From the NCBI RefSeq assembly GCF_030009775.1, contig NZ_JASCTH010000047.1:1-55093 (forward strand): a stretch of DNA of 55,093 nucleotides, given 5' to 3'. The position numbers were made by a program, and so were the translations under genes. The notes beneath the pieces are model-generated. The model saw only the letters and a program-made list of their open reading frames with translations, had not been told where the DNA came from and did no database searches. Positions within the stretch are counted from its first letter, which is position 1. Each line of letters opens with the position of its first letter. Origin of the DNA: Actinoplanes sandaracinus. Its GTDB lineage: Bacteria > Actinomycetota > Actinomycetes > Mycobacteriales > Micromonosporaceae. Below, in pieces: positions 1-8,245 of this stretch.

Positions 1-1
1 C

Positions 2-79
2 ATCGACAGCACCAAGACCGGCCTCGCCGCTTTCCAGAAGCTGGCCGCCAACCCGATCTTCAAGGTGAAGATCGGCTGA
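2..79 (+). CDS. 3' end of an unidentified gene (partial)
   Basis: The window opens inside a reading frame that encodes 25 residues ending in FQKLAANPIFKVKIG and stops with TGA at 77-79. Codon usage is typical of the genome, and a strong terminator follows 15 bases later, so this is very likely the true end of a gene. The fragment is too short to assign a family. The tail is only loosely reminiscent of metabolic enzyme C-termini, so no function is claimed. Confidence 0.7.
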   Translation: MDSTKTGLAAFQKLAANPIFKVKIG

Positions 80-93
80 CCCACCCCGAACAC

Positions 94-134
94 AAGCGCC
101 GCCCGGTCCCCCACCGGGCGGCGCTTTTCTTTTC
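94..134 (+). terminator. Rho-independent terminator
   Basis: A perfect 14-bp inverted repeat (94-107 with 113-126) encloses a CCCCC loop and runs directly into a T-rich tract (TTTTCTTTT). It lies 14 bases after the stop codon of the partial gene and should end that transcript. Confidence 0.93.
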
Positions 135-160
135 CCGAAATTCCTTCTCCTCGGTACGCC

Positions 161-275
161 TTGCGGTTCGCGGCTTCGCCTTGCGGTTGGCGCCGCTGCC
201 CTGGGTTCGGCTTCGCCTCGCGGTTCGCGGCTTCGCTCTAGGGTTCTCGGCTTCACCCTCGGGTTCCGGTACAGC
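161..275. repeat. Degenerate ~20-bp tandem repeat
   Basis: About six imperfect copies of a 17-20 base unit close to TTGCGGTTCGCGGCTTCGCC occur head to tail (161-180, 181-200, 201-217, 218-237, 238-257, 258-275). No gene is supported here. The copies lie between a terminator and a transposase remnant. Confidence 0.75.
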
Positions 276-316
276 TTTTGCGCGCCGGGCAGTCCGCCTT
301 GCGGACCGGTCCCATT

Positions 317-475
317 TCGCCGAACGAGGCCAACCCCGTCGTGAAATGTGCGGCGACCAAGCGGTGCGTCACCAAGCTGAAGCAGTTGCGGGCCGTGGCC
401 ACCCGCTACGACAAGAACCGGGCCACCGCAGACATCGCCACCATGATGATCTGGCTACGCGATCTCGTTAAGTCT
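317..475 (+). pseudogene. IS5-type transposase C-terminal remnant
   Basis: The frame reads through RCVTKLKQLRAVATRYDK and ends near MMIWLRDLV. IS5-family transposases end with a very similar block (ERC.N.LKQ.R..ATRYDK followed by a hydrophobic stretch ending in WLR). Only about 50 residues remain; the catalytic DDE core is absent and no inverted repeats were found, so this is a dead fragment. It stays open in frame into the following gene, whose present start may lie inside the fragment. The family call rests on motif recognition alone. Confidence 0.7.
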
Positions 476-985
476 TCCTGCCTGGCAGACTCACGACCCG
501 TGCGTTTGATCGATGCTGCCGGTTATGGCGTGGACCTTCGCGTCGTCGGATACCAATTCCCGGACGCTGAGGACCTTTCCCTGCGACACAGTTGGCACGT
601 GGTGGAGGGGACGGCAACCAGTCCGGAAGGTTCATGGAGGTTCCGCTACCCTGCGCTGACCTGTGACGACTCCGTGTATGTCGCTCGGTGGCTGCGGAGG
701 ACCGCCGGCCAAGGACTGCCACCGGCCGGCACCGATGCTGCGCCCGGAGTCCCGCCTATCCTTTCTTTCACCGAGCCGAACCTGTCTATGACGTTGGTCG
801 AGCACTCGGCCACCCAGGTGGTGTTGGACATCGGCCTCGATGTGGAGTTCTCCCCGCCGTGGGCACACAGGCCTCGGGCTGGCGGGCCCTTCACGATCCG
901 CTGCAGTTTCGGCTATGAGCAGCTGGAGCGTGCCGCAGCTGAGTGGGAACACGAGATTGCCCTATATCCGGCGGAACCGGTGTAA
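443..985 (+). CDS. DUF6228-like hypothetical protein, 5' end replaced
   Basis: The region from about 490 to the stop encodes roughly 160 residues resembling the DUF6228 family of small actinobacterial proteins of unknown function. Recognisable parts are the FTEPNLSMTL segment followed by FTIRCSFGYEQLERAA and an acidic, amphipathic tail. The only nearby start codons are two consecutive ATGs at 443 and 446 inside the transposase remnant, without a clear ribosome binding site. The native N-terminus therefore seems to have been lost or altered by the insertion. The gene may still be expressed as a 180-residue protein or may be decaying. Its stop faces the decayed DUF6493 copy on the other strand, 7 bases away. 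Confidence 0.6.
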   Translation: MMIWLRDLVKSSCLADSRPVRLIDAAGYGVDLRVVGYQFPDAEDLSLRHSWHVVEGTATSPEGSWRFRYPALTCDDSVYVARWLRRTAGQGLPPAGTDAAPGVPPILSFTEPNLSMTLVEHSATQVVLDIGLDVEFSPPWAHRPRAGGPFTIRCSFGYEQLERAAAEWEHEIALYPAEPV

Positions 986-992
986 CCCTTCT

Positions 993-2006
993 CTAACTCG
1001 TGAGCTGCGCGTGGAGTCGTTTCGCCTCCTTGATCAGACGGGAGGAACCGCGGCGGCCGGCGGCTTCGGCCAGGCCGGCGATCTCACCGCGTGCGTGCAC
1101 CGCGTGACCCACCTCCGTGGAGAGTGCCAGCAGGTCGGGCAACCCTCGTGGCGACGCCGCCAGGAGAACAGGCAGCGCAGCGGCAACGGTCTCCCACACC
1201 GCCGCCGATGCGCCGGCCCGATGTGCGTCGGTCTCGCCGGCACCACCGGCTCAATATGACCAGGCCGTGTGGGCCGGCCAACCGGCCCAACTCGCCGCCG
1301 ACCGCCGCCGCGAACGAGCGGCTACCCGACGCGAACAGTTCGCTTTTCGCTGGGAGCGGTTTGCTCTCCGCCAGGGGCGGTTAGCCATTTCGTGGGGCAG
1401 GTTTCGCCGTGAGTGACGCCCGTTGTGCCCACAGCGGCCGGCGGTTCGCCGTTGGGTGCGGGTGGATCGTTGTTTGTGGCCGACGGCTTGCTGCCGGCGG
1501 TGTGAGGTGGGTCGCCTGAGGCTCGTGGTGCGTCGCAGGCGGTGAGCGCCAAGAAGGCGTCGAACCGCCGCCACCCGGTCCGCTGTGTCCCGGGCGCCGA
1601 GGGCGTATGCCAGAGCCATCGCCATCGACTGCCCCACCGGGCCGGTGCAGTCGGCGAGAAGGGGAAGCAGGCGTCCCGCGCCCCGTCCCTCCCCAGCGAG
1701 CGAGGCGAGGCCGGGTAGCGCCCAGGCGGCGACGGCCTCCCGGCGGTGGGGGAGCACCATGGCCATAACGCCGGGATCGCTGACGAACTCAGCTCCGATT
1801 TGGAACATGAACGGCGGCCGTTCCACGGTGAGTAGCTGCCCCGCTAGCCGCAGCCTCCCGGTGCGCGTGGGCCGTAGGTTCGCCACCACGCGGGACACCG
1901 GTCTTGCCGCGTCGGCGACCGGATCGTGCTGCAGACCTCGAAGCCGCTGCTCGACGCGTCTGCTCACCGGGTCGGGCAGGCCACCGGCGGCCAGCCGAGT
2001 CCGGGC
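993..2006 (-). pseudogene. Decayed partial copy of the DUF6493 gene
   Basis: Read on the minus strand, this segment matches the last ~260 residues of the neighbouring DUF6493 protein. It begins at GGLPDPVS, continues through AMVLPHRREAVAAWAL and GRLLPLLADCTGPVG, and ends with GSSRLIKEAKRLHAQLTS. It is disrupted in three ways. One extra base near 1563 shifts the frame inside the AAVDAFL segment of the parent. About 25 codons of the parent are replaced by ~270 bases of short repeats (about 1245-1520). One base is missing near 1230. The N-terminal two thirds are absent and no start or RBS is evident. It is best read as a tandem partial duplication in decay. Confidence 0.85.
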
Positions 2007-2059
2007 CGTCACGGACGCCGGTCTCCCAAGCGGTTCGGACGGCGGCCGAGCGGGCCGAG

Positions 2060-2195
2060 CGGGGACCACCGGTTCGAGCGGACAGCGAGCCGAGGGGATC
2101 AGCGGGGGCCAGCGGACAGCGAGCCGAGCGGCCCAGCGGGGGCCAGCGGACAGCGGACCGAGGGCACCAGTGGGCAGTCGGGCCACCTGCAATGC
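2060..2195. repeat. 34-bp tandem repeat
   Basis: The core GCGGACAGCGAGCCGAG recurs at exact 34-base spacing (078, 112 and 146 within 2000-2199), with degenerate flanking copies. The array sits between the truncated edge of the decayed DUF6493 copy and the stop of the intact gene. The rest of 2007-2298 holds more degenerate GC-rich repeats and no supported gene. Confidence 0.8.
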
Positions 2196-2298
2196 TTCCG
2201 GCTGCGGCCCAGCTGGATCCGGCTGGGCCCAGCTCTGGGCTAGGTTGGCGACTCGCGGGCCCGGGCGGCGGGACAACCGCGCCCGGACTCGCGACCGA

Positions 2299-5004
2299 TC
2301 ACTGGGACAGCGTGGACCGGAGGCGTTTGGCTTCCTGAACCAGCCGGGATGAACCGGGACGGGACGCCACCTCGGCCAGGCCGGGAATCGCGGCGCGGGC
2401 GCCGAGGGCGACGGCGACCTGGGTCGCGAGTTCCAGCAGCTCGGGAACGGCCCGCGACCGGGTCGTCAGCAGTGCGGGGAGCGCTGTCGTCAGCAGTTCC
2501 CAGACGGCGGCGGACGCGCCGGCGCGGTGGGCGTCGGCGAGGGCGGGCACCACCCGGCCGAGTTTCACCGCGCTGTCCGACGACAGGTCGGCCAGGACCG
2601 CGCCGACCGCTCCGGCGAACGGCTCCGAGCCGGCCGCCAGTGTCAGGAAGGCATCGACGGCCGCGGCCCGGTCGGATTCCTGCTTGGCGCCGAGGGTGTA
2701 GGCCATCGCGGTCGTCAGCGCCGGGCCGATCGGGCCGGCGCACTCGGCCAGCAGAGGGAGCAGCCGGCCGCCGCCGCGCTGATCCTGGTCGGCCAGGGCC
2801 GCCAGTTCACCGAGCGCCCACGCGGCGGCCACCTCCCGATGGTGCGGCAGCACCATGGCCAGGACTCCCTCGATGTTCCGGAAGTGCTGGGGACTGTATT
2901 CCGGCGCCTGTTGCGGGTGGAGAGTGAGTAGCTGCCGTTCCAGGCGCAGGCCACCGTCGCGGGACGGGCGCAGTCTCGCCACGACTCGCCGGGGCACGTC
3001 GGGGTCCCAGATGTATCCGTTGTGCGCGTGCTTGCGGGGGTGCTGGGTGAAACTCTCGCTGACCGGGTCGGGCAGGCCGCCCGAGGTGAGCCATTGGGCG
3101 AACTGTCTCCCGGCGGGGGAGACGAGCAGCGCGGCGCCGGCGGCCACGTCGGCCGCGGCGGGGGTGCGCGGGAGGCGGAGCAGCGCCTGCTCCAGGTCGA
3201 AGGACCAGGGCTGCCAGCCCTCGGCCTCGGCCCGGGTCAGCCGGTCGAGCAGGACGGCCGGATCGAGGTTGCCGTTCACCTGGGTCGGGGTGGCGACCAG
3301 CATCGGCTGCATCGAGCCGTTGAGGTGCACGGCGATCTCGGCGACCCGCAGGGCCAGGACGCCGTCGGGCAGTGTCGACAGTTTCACGCCGCCGCCGCCC
3401 CGGTGACCTTCCTGCCATGCGCTGCGCACCGCGCTGAACAGGCGCCGGTGTGCGCTGTCGTCACGGGGCGGGACGGTCGCCATCCGGATCGCGGTGCCCA
3501 GGCAGACCAGGGCCGATCCGCTGTTCCAGGGGTGCTCGACCAGATCGCCCGGATAGCGGTCGAGCAGCGGTGGCAGGGCCGCGGCCAGCGCGTCCCGCTC
3601 GCCTGCCGAGTGCAGGGTGACGAGGGCGGCGAGAACTCGCTCCCAGCGGACGCCCGACTGCTCGTGGACGAGGGCGGCGACCTCCTCGGCGAGTTCGGCG
3701 GCGCTCGCGATGGACGGCGGCATCGGCGCCGGGCCGGCCGGCGCCGGCAGCTCGGCCACGGCCTCGGGGGGCGCCGCGGTCTCGGCGAGACCGGTGGCGC
3801 CGAACAGGGTGGCGGCACGGGCCGGCAGGTCACCGGCCAGGACCACGGTGGCTTCGGCCAGTCGGGAGACGGTGGCCGGCGGCAGGCCGGGCAGGTGCTT
3901 GCCGACCAGGGTCAGCGCGCGCTCCTGGATGTCAAGAGCGGAATGGCCGAACGCGGCGGCCACCGTCTCGAACACCTCGCCGGCCCGGCCGGGTTCGCGG
4001 CGGGCCACCTTCTCCAGCCAGGAGATCTGAGTCTTGACCAGCGCCTTCTCCTTGCGGAGCAGGGCCGGGAAGCTCGCTTCGAGCAGGGTTTCCAGGCCGA
4101 GGAGGCCGGTGTCGTCAAGGGTGCGCAGCGCGCGTTGCGCCATCGCGGCGACCGGGCCGGGGCTCTCGGCCAGGAGGCGTGCGTAGTCGAGAGCGTGCGT
4201 GGCGATCTCGTCGACGGTCGGGGCCAGCTTGTCGTGCAGCAGCACGAACGGTCGAAGCGCGTGCGGTTTGTCGCCGCGGGCCAGCCGGTCGACGGTGGCG
4301 GCCAGGATCGTCTTGCGCTCCAGGCGGCCCTCGGCGGTCAGCGCGGCGACCACGTCGTGGAACCGGATCGCCGTTTCCGGCAGGCTGGAGTCGTCACCCC
4401 AGATGGCGTTGACGATGACGGCGCCCATGCCGTCGATCTCGAACACTCCGGGCAGGAGCCGGTCGAGGTGCGGATCATCGCGCATCCGCATGATCAGCGG
4501 GGGCGCCTGATGCCCGCGCGGCCGGATGAACGCGGCCAGCCAGCCCCGCACGACGCCCTCGGTGACCGGCGGCTGCACCCCGCCGGCCCGCATGAGCGCG
4601 GCGGTGAACTCCCAGTCCCCGCCGTCCCAGACGTCGCGGGCCGGGAGCCGCACGGCCAGCCTGGTCCCGAGGTCGCCGAGCCAGGCCAGCTCGCGGGCCG
4701 CCGCGATCCGCAGGAGCCGGTCGACCTGCACGGACCGCCACGCGCCGCGCAGGCCCCGGCGCAGCAGCACGGTGGCGGCCCGGCTCGCGCCGGGAGCGGT
4801 GCCGACGACGGCGAGGGCGTAACCCGGGGCGGGGTTGACGGGGGCCCGCCAGTAGACGTCGGGATCGACGGCCTTGATGCCGGCCTCGACCGTCCTGGCG
4901 AACGCGAGGCGCTCCGCCTCGCCCGCTTCGAGCAGCAACCTGGTCACCCCGGGCTGGTCGCCGCTGCGAGCCCGCCTGTCGAGGGTTTCCCAGTCGAGGG
5001 TCAT
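2299..5004 (-). CDS. DUF6493 family protein
   Basis: This 901-residue protein is alpha-helical and rich in Ala/Leu, with short repeated helices resembling a HEAT-type solenoid. It starts MTLDWETLDRRARSGD and ends GSSRLVQEAKRLRSTLSQ. It matches the actinobacterial DUF6493 family, whose function is unknown. The start at 5004 was chosen because its ATG overlaps the stop of the upstream SWIM gene as ATGA, implying translational coupling; the longer open frame would run into the SWIM gene. No catalytic motif, signal peptide or membrane segment was seen. The family is usually found beside a SWIM zinc-finger protein, as here, so the two products probably act together, possibly as a scaffold and nucleic-acid or protein binder. 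Confidence 0.85.
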   Translation of the reverse strand: MTLDWETLDRRARSGDQPGVTRLLLEAGEAERLAFARTVEAGIKAVDPDVYWRAPVNPAPGYALAVVGTAPGASRAATVLLRRGLRGAWRSVQVDRLLRIAAARELAWLGDLGTRLAVRLPARDVWDGGDWEFTAALMRAGGVQPPVTEGVVRGWLAAFIRPRGHQAPPLIMRMRDDPHLDRLLPGVFEIDGMGAVIVNAIWGDDSSLPETAIRFHDVVAALTAEGRLERKTILAATVDRLARGDKPHALRPFVLLHDKLAPTVDEIATHALDYARLLAESPGPVAAMAQRALRTLDDTGLLGLETLLEASFPALLRKEKALVKTQISWLEKVARREPGRAGEVFETVAAAFGHSALDIQERALTLVGKHLPGLPPATVSRLAEATVVLAGDLPARAATLFGATGLAETAAPPEAVAELPAPAGPAPMPPSIASAAELAEEVAALVHEQSGVRWERVLAALVTLHSAGERDALAAALPPLLDRYPGDLVEHPWNSGSALVCLGTAIRMATVPPRDDSAHRRLFSAVRSAWQEGHRGGGGVKLSTLPDGVLALRVAEIAVHLNGSMQPMLVATPTQVNGNLDPAVLLDRLTRAEAEGWQPWSFDLEQALLRLPRTPAAADVAAGAALLVSPAGRQFAQWLTSGGLPDPVSESFTQHPRKHAHNGYIWDPDVPRRVVARLRPSRDGGLRLERQLLTLHPQQAPEYSPQHFRNIEGVLAMVLPHHREVAAAWALGELAALADQDQRGGGRLLPLLAECAGPIGPALTTAMAYTLGAKQESDRAAAVDAFLTLAAGSEPFAGAVGAVLADLSSDSAVKLGRVVPALADAHRAGASAAVWELLTTALPALLTTRSRAVPELLELATQVAVALGARAAIPGLAEVASRPGSSRLVQEAKRLRSTLSQ

Positions 5005-6341
5005 GCCGTCACCTCGACCTCGTCCGCGGCGTCTTCCGAGGCGGCGCCGGCGAGCACCATGCGGACGGCGAGGGCGTGCTTGCACGGGCCGCGGTCGCCG
5101 CGATGTTTCGCCCACCACGGGCACGTGCACGAGGTGGCGTTGCGGACGTGGTAGGTCTCGTCGCCGCTGCGCACCACCGACACCTCGGGCCCGGTGGTGA
5201 CCGCACCGGCGGTGACCAGGGCGCGCGCTCCGGTCAGGCGGGGGTTCAAGCGCTCGACCACGTCGGCGGAGTAGGGCAGCGTGCGGTGGAAGTAGCCCGC
5301 CTCGGCCACGTCGTAGCCCACCCGGCCGGCCGTGCCGAGCTGAGTGAGCGCGTCACGCACCCGGCCGGCGCCGAGCCCGGAGGCGGTGGCGAGCGCGTCC
5401 ACGTCGATCGTCGGGTCCCACGAGAGCAGGGCGCTGACCAGGTCGGCGTCGTCGGCGGCCTCGTCGCTGGCCAGGGCGTCGAGGACGGCGCCCTCGCCGG
5501 AGAAGCCGCGGTACGGCTCGGGCGACAGGGTGAGCGACAGTCGCAGCGCCGGCATGCTCAGCTCCCAGGTGCTGGCCACCGGACCGCTGCCGGCGGCGAC
5601 GGCCGGGCCGTAGACGCGCAGAGCTGTCGCGTACCGCAGGAAGGGTTTCAAGGCGGCCAGGCGGCCGGCGCCCGGCAGGCAGACCGCGCCCGGCGCCGGC
5701 CGGGACGTGAAGCGCAGCGTCCGCCCGGCCGGGACCGCCCAGAGGACCGACTTGTCGGTGGCGGGCAGCCGGTTGAGCAGGACGCGGGCGTCGGCGACGC
5801 CGATCTCGGCGCGCGGGTCGAAGCGGGAGGTGAGCACCTGGGCCTCGGCGAAACCGCGCAGCCAGCGCGACGGGAGCGGCACTTTCCGCTCGACCAGCTC
5901 GCCGTCGAACGTGGTGACGGTGAGGTCGTCGGGGCCGACCGCGACGTGCATCGGGTCGGTGCGGCCGACCCGGGTGAGCGCCCGCTGCAGCGGCACGTTG
6001 ACGTCGACGTTGGTGGTGCCGTGCGCGACGATGTCGCCGTCGAGGCCGGTGGGCAGCACGTCCATCCGGGCGTAGACGCCGCAGCAGCCGGAGAACGACT
6101 CGAATCGGAGCCGGTCGGAGCCGGCCGTGACGACCGGGTCGAGGCTCGCCGGGGGCAGCGGCCGGAAGTATCTGGTGCGGGCGACCTCAGCCACCGCCAG
6201 CAGGCCGGTGGCCGCGGCGCCGGGGGCGGTGAGGAAGCCGGTGAAGAAGCGGGGGTGCGCCGCAGGACCACCGGAGGTCTGCAGGGTGAGGCGATCGTCG
6301 AGGGCCGACGAGCCGAGGTACGAGTACGCCGCGGAAACCAT
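5001..6341 (-). CDS. SWIM zinc-finger family protein
   Basis: The 446-residue product ends with a SWIM zinc-binding motif, CTCPWWAKHRGDRGPCKH (pattern CxC...CxH), near residues 405-422, expected to bind zinc and contact DNA or protein. The start MVSAAYSYLGSSALDD at 6341 fits the usual beginning of this subfamily; the open frame continues 21 codons further without family-like sequence, and no strong RBS favours either. It is the first gene of a two-gene operon and overlaps the DUF6493 gene by 4 bases. The biochemical role of the pair is not known. It should not be confused with the second SWIM gene near 53.2 kb, which pairs with a helicase. Confidence 0.88.
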   Translation of the reverse strand: MVSAAYSYLGSSALDDRLTLQTSGGPAAHPRFFTGFLTAPGAAATGLLAVAEVARTRYFRPLPPASLDPVVTAGSDRLRFESFSGCCGVYARMDVLPTGLDGDIVAHGTTNVDVNVPLQRALTRVGRTDPMHVAVGPDDLTVTTFDGELVERKVPLPSRWLRGFAEAQVLTSRFDPRAEIGVADARVLLNRLPATDKSVLWAVPAGRTLRFTSRPAPGAVCLPGAGRLAALKPFLRYATALRVYGPAVAAGSGPVASTWELSMPALRLSLTLSPEPYRGFSGEGAVLDALASDEAADDADLVSALLSWDPTIDVDALATASGLGAGRVRDALTQLGTAGRVGYDVAEAGYFHRTLPYSADVVERLNPRLTGARALVTAGAVTTGPEVSVVRSGDETYHVRNATSCTCPWWAKHRGDRGPCKHALAVRMVLAGAASEDAADEVEVTA

Positions 6342-6580
6342 GCCGGAGAACCTAGAGCCCGGGTACGACATTTTCGCCCCGCTGTCCGAGTCGGCCACAG
6401 TCACGAACGCGCATGGAGTTCACCGAAACGGGAAGGAGTGACAAGGAGGACACCGAGGCCGCGCTGATGCGGGGCGGGTACTAACCTCGCGGACGGGACA
6501 CGACTGTGCGGCCGGTTCGCGGGTGCCGGGCAGCGGATCGTGCCACGATTTGTGCGTCGTCCAGGTTCGGAGTGGGAGAG

Positions 6581-8212
6581 ATGAGCGAACACGTTTCCGA
6601 CAGCGCCGAGTGGCAGGCACTCCAGGGGCTCGCGGAGAAGTTCTCCGCGGTGCACCTGCGCGATCTGTTCGGCAGCGACCCGCAGCGCGGCGAGCGTTAC
6701 GCCGCCGAGGTCGCCGGCCTGTACGTGGACTACAGCAAGAATCTCGTCACCGATGAGGTGCTGACCGCCCTGTTCGCGCTGGCGCAGCGGGCGAAGCTGA
6801 GCGAGAAGATCACCGCGATGTTCGCGGGCGAGCACATCAACATCACCGAGGACCGCGCCGTCCTGCACACCGCTCTGCGGTTGCCGCGCGACGCGTCGCT
6901 CGTCGTCGACGGGCAGGACGTGGTCGCCGACGTTCACGAGGTCCTCGACCGGATGGGCGCCTTCGCCGACAAGGTGCGCTCGGGGGAGTGGAAAGGCCAC
7001 ACCGGCGAGCACATCAAGACGATCGTCAACATCGGGATCGGCGGCTCCGACCTGGGCCCGGTGATGGCCTACGAGGCGCTGAAGGACTTCTCGCAGCGTG
7101 ACATCGAGTGCCGGTTCGTCTCCAACATCGACCCGACCGACCTGTTCGAGAAGACCCACGACCTGGACCCGGCCACCACCCTGTTCATCGTGGTGTCCAA
7201 GACCTTCACCACGCAGGAGACGCTGACCAACGCCAAGGAGGCCCGGGCCTGGCTGCTGGAGGGCCTGGGTGGGGACGCGTCGGCGGTCGCGAAGCACTTC
7301 GTCGCGGTCAGCACGAACGCGGCGAAGGTCGGCGACTTCGGCATCGACACGGCCAACATGTTCGGCTTCTGGGACTGGGTCGGCGGCCGCTACTCGCTGC
7401 CGTCCGCGGTCGGCCTCTCCGTCATGATCGCGATCGGCAAGGACCGCTTCGCCGAGATGCTCGCCGGTTACCACGCCGTCGACGAGCACTTCCGCAGCAC
7501 GCCGATCGAGCGCAACCTGCCGGCCCTGCTCGGCCTGATCAACGTCTGGTACGACACGTTCCTCGGCGCCCAGTCGCACGCCGTCCTGCCGTACGCCCAA
7601 TACCTGCACCGTTTCGCCGCCTACCTCCAGCAGCTCACCATGGAGAGCAACGGCAAGTCGGTGCGCCTGTCCGGTGAGCCGGTCACCTTCCAGACCGGCG
7701 AGGTGTTCTGGGGCGAGCCCGGCACCAACGGCCAGCACGCCTTCTACCAGCTGATCCACCAGGGCACCAAGCTGATCCCGGCGGACTTCATCGGTTTCAG
7801 CGTGCCCAACCACGACATCGGCGAGATGCACGACCTGTTCATGTCGAACTTCCTGGCGCAGACCGGCGCGCTCGCGTTCGGCCGCACGCTGGAGCAGGTG
7901 CAGGCCGAGGGTACCGATGCCAAGGTGGCCCAGCACCGGGTCATGCAGGGCAACCACCCGACCACCACGATCCTCGCTGAGCGGCTCACGCCCGGCACGT
8001 TCGGGCAGCTGGTGGCGCTCTACGAGCACATCACCTTCACCCAGGGCGTGATCTGGGAGATCAACTCGTTCGACCAGTGGGGTGTCGAGCTGGGCAAGGT
8101 CATGGCCAATCAGCTCGCGCCCAAGCTGACCTCGCGGGAGACTCCGGCAGACGACGCCGACTCCTCGACCAACATGCTGATCAAGAGGTACCGCGCGGCC
8201 CGCGGTCGCTGA
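6581..8212 (+). CDS. pgi: Glucose-6-phosphate isomerase
   Basis: The enzyme interconverts glucose 6-phosphate and fructose 6-phosphate in glycolysis and gluconeogenesis. The 543-residue product has the family landmarks: NIGIGGSDLGPVMAYEAL in the sugar-phosphate binding region, SKTFTTQETLTNA, the GGRYSLPSAVGL signature, and a conserved C-terminal block with the catalytic Lys in GVELGKVMANQL. The ATG at 6581 is preceded by GGGAGAG, a good ribosome binding site. It is transcribed away from the SWIM gene across a 239-base divergent gap and appears to be a stand-alone housekeeping gene. Confidence 0.97.
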   Translation: MSEHVSDSAEWQALQGLAEKFSAVHLRDLFGSDPQRGERYAAEVAGLYVDYSKNLVTDEVLTALFALAQRAKLSEKITAMFAGEHINITEDRAVLHTALRLPRDASLVVDGQDVVADVHEVLDRMGAFADKVRSGEWKGHTGEHIKTIVNIGIGGSDLGPVMAYEALKDFSQRDIECRFVSNIDPTDLFEKTHDLDPATTLFIVVSKTFTTQETLTNAKEARAWLLEGLGGDASAVAKHFVAVSTNAAKVGDFGIDTANMFGFWDWVGGRYSLPSAVGLSVMIAIGKDRFAEMLAGYHAVDEHFRSTPIERNLPALLGLINVWYDTFLGAQSHAVLPYAQYLHRFAAYLQQLTMESNGKSVRLSGEPVTFQTGEVFWGEPGTNGQHAFYQLIHQGTKLIPADFIGFSVPNHDIGEMHDLFMSNFLAQTGALAFGRTLEQVQAEGTDAKVAQHRVMQGNHPTTTILAERLTPGTFGQLVALYEHITFTQGVIWEINSFDQWGVELGKVMANQLAPKLTSRETPADDADSSTNMLIKRYRAARGR

Positions 8213-8245
8213 CTTCTGTCGTACCCCTTCTCTAGGCTCAGGGTC

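Noticed and set aside
3022..5154. 710-codon open frame opposite the DUF6493 gene
   Set aside because: It is low-complexity, rich in Gly/Arg/Gln/Asp, has no domain, and lies antisense to a well-supported gene.
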